Shown piece by piece: positions 1 to 5,592 of a stretch of DNA of 6,336 nt. The first letter of the stretch is position 1; every line of letters starts with the position of its first letter. Source of the DNA: JAJQCI01 sp964388305 (GTDB lineage Bacteria; Bacillota; Clostridia; Lachnospirales; CAG-274); the NCBI GenBank assembly GCA_964388305.1, contig CAYMAA010000093.1, positions 1 through 6,336 on the forward strand, written 5' to 3'. The translations under genes were made by a program, and so were the position numbers. The notes below the pieces were generated by a model. The model saw only the letters and a program-made list of their open reading frames with translations. It did not search any database and was not told where the DNA came from.

Positions 1-1286
1 ATTATTGCGGAAAGCAAAGACCCTGCGGGCGCCGCCGCCCCCATTGGCAAAAGAGTGTCCGTAAACACCTCGGATGCAATGTATGCCCCGGGTATACGCA
101 TAAGCACAATGGATAAAAAGTTGTGAATAAAGGATATTCCCGACCGTCCCAATGCGCAAAAATATCCGCTGAAGCAAAAATGAATGCCTGCTAACATACA
201 GTCCCATATATAGCTATGTATGTATTGACTGCCAAGAAGTATAACTCTGCTGTCATCTGCAAAAATACCGACAATGTCCCCTGCAAAAAACTGTACAATA
301 ACTCCCACAGCAAAACCGTAGCCAACGCTCATTGCTATGGCATATTTAAGAGTCAAAACGGCTCTCTCGGGTTTGCCTGCGCCAAAATTTTGTGCGGAAA
401 CCGCCGAAACCGCCGAAAGCATGGAGGACGGCACAATAAATACCATTCCAATAATTTTTTCAACAATGCCTACAGCCGCAGCATCATTAAGTCCTCTCCT
501 GTTGGCAATTACCGTAATTACCATAAACGCTATCTGAATAAATCCGTCTTGAAGAGCCACGGGTATGCCAACCCTAACAATGCCTCCAAACACATTTTTC
601 TTCAGCTTAAAATCACTCCTGCGCAGCTTAATTCCGCCCCTTTGCTTTGTTAAAAATATGAGAGATGTAATAACGCTTACAGTTTGCGCAAGGGTAGTTC
701 CCAAAGCCGCTCCTGCCGCTCCAAGTCCCATAACTCCCATAAAAAAATAGTCCAGCACAATGTTTACCAAACAGGCGACGGCAATAAAATACATAGGACT
801 TTTGGAATCCCCCATTCCTCTTAAAACAGAGCTTATAATGTTGTAAGCCGTTATAAAGGGTATGCCGATAAAGCAAATGGTGAGATAGCTTTTCGTACTC
901 TCCACCGCCTCAACAGGTGTGGAAAGCGCCTCTACAATAAAGCTTACTGACATAAGCAGCAAAATCATTGCCGCAACCGCAACTCCCATAAAAAGCGTCA
1001 CCGTGTTTCCAACAGCCTCCGCCGCCTGCCTGCTTTTGCCTGCCCCTATCGCCATGCCTATGGCAACGGTAGACCCCATCGCCAACCCCACAATCATAAC
1101 AGTAAGCATGTGCATTGCCTGAGAGCCTATTGTAACAGCAGTAATGCAGTCCACACCGTTAAACTGCCCCGCAATAAAAAGGTCTGCCATACCGTAAAGA
1201 GTTTGTAAAAAATAAGATATAATGTATGGCGCCGAAAACGCCGTAATGCTTTTAAGCACACTGCCTGTTGTTAAATTTCTTTCCAT
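1..1286 (-). CDS. MATE family efflux transporter (3' end cut by window edge)
   Basis: Inner-membrane antiporter of the multidrug and toxic compound extrusion family, expected to export cationic drugs or metabolites in exchange for Na+ or H+. The minus-strand frame is open from an ATG at 1286 to the left edge with no stop, giving 428 codons; the family is usually about 440-460 residues, so only the last few tens of codons are missing. The start reads MERNLTTGSVLKSITAFSAP, a typical MATE N-terminus, followed by LYGMADLFIAGQF in the first helix region. Other family-like stretches are SSVLRGMGDSKSPMYFIA before helix 5-6, VGIPVALQDGFIQIAF opening the second half, and AQNFGAGKPERA in its loop. Alternating hydrophobic segments fit 12 helices in two repeats. 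The ribosome binding site AGGAAGGG (1301-1308) lies rather far, 14 bases, from the ATG. The gene lies just downstream of tRNA-Ser on the same strand. The substrate cannot be told from sequence. Confidence 0.93.
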   Translation of the reverse strand, partial: MERNLTTGSVLKSITAFSAPYIISYFLQTLYGMADLFIAGQFNGVDCITAVTIGSQAMHMLTVMIVGLAMGSTVAIGMAIGAGKSRQAAEAVGNTVTLFMGVAVAAMILLLMSVSFIVEALSTPVEAVESTKSYLTICFIGIPFITAYNIISSVLRGMGDSKSPMYFIAVACLVNIVLDYFFMGVMGLGAAGAALGTTLAQTVSVITSLIFLTKQRGGIKLRRSDFKLKKNVFGGIVRVGIPVALQDGFIQIAFMVITVIANRRGLNDAAAVGIVEKIIGMVFIVPSSMLSAVSAVSAQNFGAGKPERAVLTLKYAIAMSVGYGFAVGVIVQFFAGDIVGIFADDSRVILLGSQYIHSYIWDCMLAGIHFCFSGYFCALGRSGISFIHNFLSIVLMRIPGAYIASEVFTDTLLPMGAAAPAGSLLSAI

Positions 1287-1313
1287 ATAACACTGCTTTT
1301 CCCTTCCTAAAAT

Positions 1314-1360
1314 AAAAAACAGCCTTTAACCAAGCTATAACCCGATAACTGCTGTTTTTT
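1314..1360 (-). terminator. Terminator-like hairpin between tRNA-Ser and the MATE gene
   Basis: AAAAAACAGC (1314-1323) is the exact reverse complement of GCTGTTTTTT (1351-1360), a 10-bp perfect stem with a 27-base loop. Read leftward, the stem core CAGC/GCTG ends in a run of six U, as in an intrinsic terminator for the tRNA transcript. The loop is long and the GC core only four pairs, so efficiency may be modest. The A-run on the other side makes it formally bidirectional. It ends six bases before the MATE ribosome binding site, leaving no room for a separate promoter in between, so it may act as an attenuator rather than a full stop. Confidence 0.6.
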
Positions 1361-1365
1361 AATAG

Positions 1366-1453
1366 CGGAGACGATGGGATTCGAACCCATGAGCCTAAAA
1401 TAAGGCTACTTGATTTCGAGTCAAGCTCGTTATGACCGCTTCGATACGTCTCC
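1366..1453 (-). tRNA. tRNA-Ser, anticodon CGA
   Basis: Read on the minus strand, this 88-base gene folds as a class II tRNA. The acceptor stem GGAGACG (1453-1447) pairs with CGTCTCC (1373-1367), with discriminator G at 1366. The D-stem is TCG/CGA with GG in the loop. The anticodon stem CTTGA/TCAAG encloses CTCGAAA, so the anticodon is CGA and the codon read is UCG. The long variable arm, AGCCT/AGGCT around TATTTT, is the hallmark of serine and leucine tRNAs. The T-arm is ATGGG-TTCGAAT-CCCAT. No CCA is encoded. It follows tRNA-Leu after 28 bases and is probably co-transcribed with it. Confidence 0.97.
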
Positions 1454-1481
1454 AAACAAAAATAATGGTAATATTAAAAAA

Positions 1482-1562
1482 TGCGGATAACAGGAGTTGA
1501 ACCTGCACTCACAAGGAACCAGATTCTAAGTCTGGCGCGTCTGCCAATTCCGCCATATCCGC
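1482..1562 (-). tRNA. tRNA-Leu, anticodon UAG
   Basis: Minus-strand 81-base gene. The acceptor stem GCGGATA (1562-1556) pairs with TATCCGC (1489-1483), with discriminator A at 1482, as expected for leucine. The D-arm is GCG-GAATTGGCAGA-CGC. The anticodon stem CCAGA/TCTGG encloses CTTAGAA, giving anticodon UAG, which reads the CUN leucine family. A long class II variable region is followed by the T-arm GCAGG-TTCAACT-CCTGT. CCA is not encoded. It is the first gene behind the consensus promoter at 1577-1605. Confidence 0.97.
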
Positions 1563-1576
1563 CTGCAACAATTAGA

Positions 1577-1605
1577 ATTATACTACCATTTTCCTCTTCT
1601 GTCAA
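1577..1605 (-). promoter_or_regulatory. Consensus sigma-A promoter of the tRNA-Leu/tRNA-Ser unit
   Basis: On the minus strand, TTGACA (1605-1600) and TATAAT (1582-1577) are both perfect matches to consensus and are separated by exactly 17 bases. Transcription should begin near 1570, leaving a leader of only about 7-8 bases before tRNA-Leu. Such perfect promoters are usual for stable RNA genes that must be expressed strongly. Confidence 0.93.
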
Positions 1606-1690
1606 ACAATTTTTTACCTTTATTCTTCATAAACCAAGCCAAAACAATTTATCCAAGCTTCTTAAAGGCGCCTCTAAAACAAAATGGCAC

Positions 1691-1719
1691 TTCACAAACG
1701 GTTTAAAATATGTTATAAT
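1691..1719 (+). promoter_or_regulatory. Promoter of nrdR (extended -10)
   Basis: TTCACA (1691-1696, four of six matches to TTGACA) and TATAAT (1714-1719) are spaced by 17 bases. A TG at 1711-1712 gives the extended -10 form TGnTATAAT. The predicted start near 1726 leaves about 33 bases of leader before the nrdR ATG. It is divergent from the tRNA promoter, with about 85 bases between the two -35 boxes. Confidence 0.85.
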
Positions 1720-1729
1720 CACATTATAA
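1713..1729. promoter_or_regulatory. Inverted repeat over the nrdR -10 box, operator-like
   Basis: TTATAAT (1713-1719), CAC, ATTATAA (1723-1729) is a perfect 7-3-7 inverted repeat covering the -10 hexamer and the predicted start site. A repressor bound here would block transcription. The regulator is unknown, and the repeat does not clearly match the NrdR box as I know it. Because it is purely AT outside the spacer, chance is possible. Confidence 0.35.
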
Positions 1730-1758
1730 ATAAAAGTCGAGAGAAAGGAGAGTTTGAA

Positions 1759-2223
1759 ATGAAGTGTCCTTTTTGCGGTGCCACCGACTCTAAGGTGCTG
1801 GATACCAGAACAGTTGACGAATACACCTCCATAAGAAGGCGGCGTCAATGCGAAAAATGCGGTGAAAAATTTACCACCTATGAACGGGTAGATATAATTC
1901 CCGTAGTTGTAATTAAAAACGATAACACAAGAGAAACTTTTGACAGAAACAAGATTTTAAGCGGAATACAGCGATCCTGCAATAAAAGACCCGTTTCGCT
2001 GGAGGAAATGGAAGAGGTTGTAAGGGATATAGAAAACACCGTTTACAACAATATGGGCAAAGAGGTTTACAGCAAAGATATAGGCCGTCTTGTTATGGAT
2101 AAGCTGAAGGATTTGGACGAGGTTGCCTATGTGCGTTTTGCCTCGGTTTATAAGCAGTTTAAGGATATAGACTCCTTTATGTCCGAGCTTGCGGGCCTTT
2201 TGAAGGTAAAAAATTCTGATTAA
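1759..2223 (+). CDS. nrdR: Transcriptional repressor NrdR
   Basis: NrdR is a zinc-ribbon/ATP-cone repressor that senses the adenine nucleotide pool (ATP versus dATP) and represses ribonucleotide reductase genes by binding NrdR boxes at their promoters. The protein is 154 residues, the normal length. A zinc ribbon at residues 1-45 has Cys3, Cys6, Cys31 and Cys34 (CPFC and CEKCGEKF), together with the basic stretch IRRRRQC and the FTTYERV motif. The ATP-cone follows from about residue 48 to 138 (VVVIKNDNTRETFDRNKI through VAYVRFASVYKQFKDI). The ATG at 1759 was chosen because AAAGGAG lies 8 bases upstream and the first residues are MKCPFCG, the conserved family start. A longer in-frame extension to 1684 would begin upstream of the promoter. 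No RNR gene lies in the window, so its targets are elsewhere; the next gene is a hydrogenase 21 bases on. Confidence 0.97.
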   Translation: MKCPFCGATDSKVLDTRTVDEYTSIRRRRQCEKCGEKFTTYERVDIIPVVVIKNDNTRETFDRNKILSGIQRSCNKRPVSLEEMEEVVRDIENTVYNNMGKEVYSKDIGRLVMDKLKDLDEVAYVRFASVYKQFKDIDSFMSELAGLLKVKNSD

Positions 2224-2230
2224 GTATTAC

Positions 2231-2235
2231 GGAGG
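2231..2235 (+). promoter_or_regulatory. Ribosome binding site fixing the hydrogenase GTG start
   Basis: GGAGG lies 9 bases before the GTG at 2245. The next in-frame ATG (2260) would be 24 bases away, too far, so this site supports GTG as the start. It sits inside the 21-base nrdR-hydrogenase gap. Confidence 0.85.
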
Positions 2236-2244
2236 AAACCAACA

Positions 2245-3765
2245 GTGAAAGATGTAGATATGTTAAGCCCCAACAGTGAGTTTAATTACGGCAATATAAC
2301 CGATATTAACGATATTAAAAGGGCAATTCTCATAAAAGTGGCAAAATATTCTTATGAGGGCAATATTTTAAGCCATTACGAGTCAATCCCTTTTGAGCTG
2401 ACGGACAGGCAAAAGGCATATTTCCGCTGCTGCGTGTATAAGGAAAGAGCCATTTTTGCGGACAGAGTGCGTCTTGGTATGGGTCGTACACCTATGGACG
2501 AAAGATATGTTGTTAAAGACCCTGCTCAAATAGTTTACGTTATACCCCCTGCCTGCGAGGGATGTACAATTACAAGATTTAACGTAACCAACAACTGCCA
2601 TAGCTGTCTTGCTCAGCGTTGTGTTAAAGCCTGCCGCTTTGGAGCAATTACAAAAACAGCCAACGGCGCGGTTATTGACCATACAAAATGCAAGGAGTGC
2701 GGCGCTTGTATGAAGGCCTGCCCTTACAATGCCATTGTGGATACTGAAAGACCATGTATAAAGAGCTGCCCCGTTTCCGCAATTCAAAAAGGGGAAAGCA
2801 ATAATTTGGCGGTTATAGACTCGGATAAGTGCATAAACTGCGGCAGGTGCGTTGTTGCCTGTCCTTTCGGCGCAATTTCCGATATTTCTCAGCTTTCCAC
2901 TGTAATTGCGGAAATTATGGACCCCGATGTTAAAATAATTGCCATGGTTGCTCCGTCGGTAGAGGGTCAGTTCGGGCCTTACTCCGTAAAGCAGCTTAAA
3001 GCAGGCATTAAGGATTTGGGCTTTGACGATTGCTACGAGGTTTCCCTCGGCGGCGACATTACGGCATACAGAGAAGCGGAAGAGGTTGTGGAAAGAATAG
3101 CCGAAGGCAAAAAAACAACAACCTCGTGCTGTCCTGCCTTTTATAACCTTATACATAAGCATTACCCTCAGGTTGCGGATAAGGTTTCCACCACCGTTTC
3201 TCCCATGGTTGGTACTGCAAGGCACATTAAGGCACAGCACCCCGATGCAAAAATTGTGTTTGTAGGCCCCTGTATTGCCAAAAAGAATGAGGTTAAAAGC
3301 CGTTATGACGGAGAAATTGACTATTGCCTTACATTTGAGGAAATGGCGGCAATGATTTATACAAAGGAAATAGATTTCGGTAAATATGAGCCGGAGGAAG
3401 AGGTTGCAAGCTACTACGGCAAGGCTTTTGCCAAAAGCGGCGGCGTGGCTGCGGCAGTGGCAAAGGTTTGCGAGGAAAAAGGCGTTACACCGCCAAATGC
3501 AGTGCTTTGCAACGGTGTTGACGAGTGTAAAAAGAACCTTATGCTGCTGAAGGTCAACCGTTTTCAGGGTGATTTAATTGAGGGTATGGTTTGTGACGGC
3601 GGCTGTATAAACGGCCCCGGCAAGGCAAGACCCCTTATGGAGCTGCGTAAGGACTACGATAAGCTCCTGAAAGAAACCACCAACACAGAGGTTATTAAAA
3701 CCTGCGATGAAACAGGTATTTCCAAAGTAAATATGCACCGCCCCGGCGCTCATTCGCAAAATTAA
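2245..3765 (+). CDS. Cytoplasmic [FeFe]-hydrogenase, multi-[4Fe-4S], probably group B
   Basis: Catalyses 2H+ + 2e- to H2, or the reverse, at an H-cluster fed by ferredoxin-like [4Fe-4S] centres. The protein has 506 residues and no signal peptide. The N-terminal third is cysteine-rich: Cys104/107, 118/121/126/130, a classic CxxCxxCxxxCP at 149-160, Cys171/175, and a second classic motif at 196-207. That makes 16 cysteines, enough for up to four clusters. The catalytic domain (about 230-475) carries L1 TSCCP (293-297), L2 PCIAKK (342-347) and L3 CDGGC (450-454). The expected H-cluster ligands Cys296, 343, 450 and 454 are present, as is Cys295, the usual proton-relay cysteine. Glu277, Glu280, Arg284 and Ser319 fall where I expect the Clostridium pasteurianum CpI proton path. 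TSCCPAF and GPCIAKK differ from TSCCPGW and MPCTAKK of group A, suggesting group B. Maturases HydEFG are not in the window. Probably co-transcribed with nrdR. Partner and direction are unknown. Confidence 0.93.
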   Translation: MKDVDMLSPNSEFNYGNITDINDIKRAILIKVAKYSYEGNILSHYESIPFELTDRQKAYFRCCVYKERAIFADRVRLGMGRTPMDERYVVKDPAQIVYVIPPACEGCTITRFNVTNNCHSCLAQRCVKACRFGAITKTANGAVIDHTKCKECGACMKACPYNAIVDTERPCIKSCPVSAIQKGESNNLAVIDSDKCINCGRCVVACPFGAISDISQLSTVIAEIMDPDVKIIAMVAPSVEGQFGPYSVKQLKAGIKDLGFDDCYEVSLGGDITAYREAEEVVERIAEGKKTTTSCCPAFYNLIHKHYPQVADKVSTTVSPMVGTARHIKAQHPDAKIVFVGPCIAKKNEVKSRYDGEIDYCLTFEEMAAMIYTKEIDFGKYEPEEEVASYYGKAFAKSGGVAAAVAKVCEEKGVTPPNAVLCNGVDECKKNLMLLKVNRFQGDLIEGMVCDGGCINGPGKARPLMELRKDYDKLLKETTNTEVIKTCDETGISKVNMHRPGAHSQN

Positions 3766-3795
3766 GGAAATACCGATTATCCGGTGCTTCCTTAA
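3762..3795 (+). terminator. Hairpin overlapping the hydrogenase stop codon
   Basis: TTAAGGAA (3762-3769) pairs with TTCCTTAA (3788-3795), and inside it ACCG (3772-3775) pairs with CGGT (3782-3785) across two-base bulges, closing a six-base loop. The outer stem contains the TAA stop. It is followed by TACTTTCGGTTTT rather than a clean T-run, so it may be a weak terminator, an mRNA 3' stabiliser or a processing element. Confidence 0.45.
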
Positions 3796-3851
3796 TACTT
3801 TCGGTTTTATAACAGGCGCGGCGCGGCTTGAAAGCAGAGAGAGAGTGTATT

Positions 3852-5354
3852 ATGATAAAAAGAATAATTGGCTTGGGTTTGTCAGTAATTGTGTCATTCT
3901 CAAGTATTTTCGTTCCTGTTGACGCAAAAGCCGAAACGCAGGAGGACTTGTATGATGTGCTTAGTCAATATTCCGAAAAGGTGTATTTTTGTTGTTATGC
4001 TGATATGGATAATGACGGCGCCAATGAACTTATTGTAAGCAATTATGATACTGATGACTATATGTTTGATTTATATAAGAAAAAAGACGGTTTATATAAA
4101 AAAATCGGGTCATTTTATATAAAATTAGGTGCATATAAATCAGATAATGGGATTATAGTCAGTACCCCTGATGACACGGGGTTATACTATACTAATTATT
4201 ATATCTCTAATGATGAGCTTATAAAAGGCGATGTAATTGCGGCTTGTGAGTACGATTATGTAAATGGTAATAATTATACCGTAAACGGAAAAAATGTAAA
4301 TGAAAACGATTTCAATAATAAAGAAAATGAATTTTTATCAAAACCGTTAGTTTTTCAAGAGTTGAGGATATGTAATGTAAATAATTACTATGAGGAGTAT
4401 AGAATAATTATTGATGAGTATATAAACAGCAGAAAGGAATTGGAGGATTTATACAATAATTTAGATTTTATAGGCATAGAAGAGCTGCCCAAAAAATATC
4501 CCAATGTAAGTTTGGAGTATTATATTCAGTATATGGAGGAAAACATAAATGAAAATATAAATGAAAATATTTGCTATTGTTTAAAAGATATCAGCAATGA
4601 CGGTATTCCCGAGTTATTTGTTGCAAGTGTTGCAAGCAGTGACAGCGAGCGGCAGAACAAGTATTTTATTTGGGGCATTTATTCATTCAATAACAATATT
4701 CTGAGCAGTTATACAAGAAATATAGGCGACACTATGAATTTATGTTTATTGAATAACGATGAGATTTATGTTGTTATTTCCGATGATTCAAAATATAGCA
4801 GCTGCGGTACTTTAAAATTAAGTGATTTAATTTTTAAATGCACGGAATATATGATTTGGCGTGATGATGATATAAGATATAATGGCGAGGTTGTTTCCGA
4901 AAAAGAAGCAGTCAGTTTCATAATTGAAAAGGAATCGGATATAGCTGATTTGAATTGGAACAGTATATATGATTTTGCCGAAATTCAAGAAACACAAAAT
5001 ATTAAAGTTATTGTAAACGGCAATGAATTATATTTTGAACAGCCGCCTTATATTGAAAATGGGGTAACAATGGTGCCTATGAGGGCTATATTTGAGGCTT
5101 TGGGAGCTGAAGTTTATTACAATGCACAGGAAGAAAGCGTAACGGCAATTAAAAATGATATTACCGTTAAGCACACCATAGGCACAGAGTTTATTGATGT
5201 AAATAATGTGTCAATTCCCACATTTGCGGCATCACGGTTGATTAATGCAGCAACGATGATACCTTTAAGGGCGGTATCCGAGGGGTTTGGAGCTGACGTG
5301 AAATGGAATGATGAAGAAAAAGCAGTTACCATTGCATACAGCAGCGTACGTTGA
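3852..5354 (+). CDS. Secreted protein with Ca-loop-like motifs and C-terminal stalk (CuAO-N) domain
   Basis: An extracytoplasmic protein of 500 residues whose function I cannot name. Residues 1-27 form a Sec signal peptide: KR near the start, a hydrophobic core to Val23, and AKA before a likely cut at Ala27/Glu28. There is no lipobox. Two Asp-rich loops, D51-x-D53-x-D55-G with E59 and D246-x-S248-x-D250-G with E254, are each followed by a beta-like ELIV/ELFVAS strand. They resemble calcium loops of FG-GAP/VCBS-like repeats and may mark two copies of one module. Residues 384-500 match the copper amine oxidase N-terminal 'stalk' domain, with the twin signatures TMVPMRAIFEALGAEV and TMIPLRAVSEGFGADVKWN. 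This domain occurs in many Clostridia surface proteins and does not imply amine oxidase activity. ATG 3852 is preferred because it begins the signal peptide directly; an in-frame TTG at 3828 would add eight residues. The ribosome site (AGAGAGAG) is poor. A weak -10 (TATAAC, 3808-3813) is possible. The gene is much more AT-rich than the hydrogenase. Confidence 0.85.
   Translation: MIKRIIGLGLSVIVSFSSIFVPVDAKAETQEDLYDVLSQYSEKVYFCCYADMDNDGANELIVSNYDTDDYMFDLYKKKDGLYKKIGSFYIKLGAYKSDNGIIVSTPDDTGLYYTNYYISNDELIKGDVIAACEYDYVNGNNYTVNGKNVNENDFNNKENEFLSKPLVFQELRICNVNNYYEEYRIIIDEYINSRKELEDLYNNLDFIGIEELPKKYPNVSLEYYIQYMEENINENINENICYCLKDISNDGIPELFVASVASSDSERQNKYFIWGIYSFNNNILSSYTRNIGDTMNLCLLNNDEIYVVISDDSKYSSCGTLKLSDLIFKCTEYMIWRDDDIRYNGEVVSEKEAVSFIIEKESDIADLNWNSIYDFAEIQETQNIKVIVNGNELYFEQPPYIENGVTMVPMRAIFEALGAEVYYNAQEESVTAIKNDITVKHTIGTEFIDVNNVSIPTFAASRLINAATMIPLRAVSEGFGADVKWNDEEKAVTIAYSSVR
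4542..4568 (+). repeat. Short in-frame 12-bp tandem repeat
   Basis: Two units, AACATAAATGAA and AATATAAATGAA, plus the start of a third, lie inside the stalk-domain gene and encode NINE-NINE-NI at residues 231-240, just ahead of the second Asp-rich motif. The units differ by one base. The unit length is a multiple of three, so copy number changes would lengthen a linker without breaking the frame. Confidence 0.7.
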
Positions 5355-5362
5355 TGATATTA

Positions 5363-5423
5363 ATAATTTTCAGAGGCGCTCTATAATTATATCGAAAATT
5401 ATTACACATAAGCTGAAAATTAT
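5363..5423. repeat. 11-bp perfect inverted repeat downstream of the stalk-domain gene
   Basis: ATAATTTTCAG (5363-5373) and CTGAAAATTAT (5413-5423) are exact reverse complements separated by 39 bases. They lie 8 bases past the stop of the stalk-domain gene. GAAAATTAT also recurs as a direct repeat at 5394-5402. The arms could form a weak AT-rich stem in the 3' UTR or be a protein site; no T-run follows. Confidence 0.5.
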
Positions 5424-5463
5424 GATATTGGCAAAAAAGCTTATTTTCGCTTTTAAAAACACT

Positions 5464-5513
5464 AAAAAACGGCATTTACTCTTACGGAAATAGAGTCAAT
5501 GCCGTTTTTTTTT
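5464..5513. terminator. Strong bidirectional intrinsic terminator between convergent genes
   Basis: Six A (5464-5469) and CGGCATT (5470-5476) pair with AATGCCG (5498-5504) and nine T (5505-5513). A further ACTCT (5478-5482) pairs with AGAGT (5492-5496), closing a nine-base loop. The long stem and U-run stop rightward transcripts of the stalk-domain gene. On the other strand, the six A give a U-run that serves the leftward gene ending at 5590. This is a typical shared terminator between tail-to-tail genes. Confidence 0.93.
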
Positions 5514-5574
5514 GCAAAAATGCCGTTTAGTAATATACGGACGCCAAAAAAGTATTAGCCTTTGGTGTGCATAT

Positions 5575-5592
5575 AATCGGTTAAATCGGTTA
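5575..5592. repeat. 9-bp perfect tandem duplication at a stop codon
   Basis: AATCGGTTA occurs twice with no spacer (5575-5583 and 5584-5592). On the minus strand each unit begins with TAA, so the leftward gene ends in TAA at 5592-5590 and has a second in-frame TAA at 5583-5581. It looks like a small slippage duplication. Confidence 0.75.

Noticed and set aside
216..1122. Several plus-strand open frames of 61-145 codons in the first 1.3 kb
   Set aside because: All lie antisense to the continuous MATE reading frame on the minus strand, which shows clear family motifs.
1252..1455. Minus-strand open frame of 67 codons across the tRNA-Ser
   Set aside because: Most of it is the tRNA-Ser sequence and the terminator hairpin read as codons; it overlaps the MATE start and has no independent support.
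1666..1673. AGGCGCCT palindrome in the divergent tRNA/nrdR promoter region
   Set aside because: An 8-bp palindrome is too short to claim as an operator without conservation or further copies.
1684..1758. 25-codon N-terminal extension of NrdR from ATG 1684
   Set aside because: It begins upstream of the mapped -35/-10 elements and would not be transcribed. The ribosome site and the conserved MKCPFCG start both point to 1759.
2383..3240. Long minus-strand open frame (285 codons) opposite the hydrogenase
   Set aside because: It is an antisense shadow of a well-supported gene with intact family motifs. The product is Cys/Asn/Arg-rich without recognisable domains and has no ribosome site.
5435..5454. 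Small AAAAGC/GCTTTT stem ahead of the main terminator
   Set aside because: Only six mostly A-T pairs in an A/T-rich stretch; it could be chance and adds nothing to the strong terminator that follows.
5541..5568. Stem ACGCCAAA/TTTGGTGT near the right-hand convergent gene end
   Set aside because: It contains one G-T mismatch, has a 12-base loop and no T-run, and a far better terminator is adjacent.
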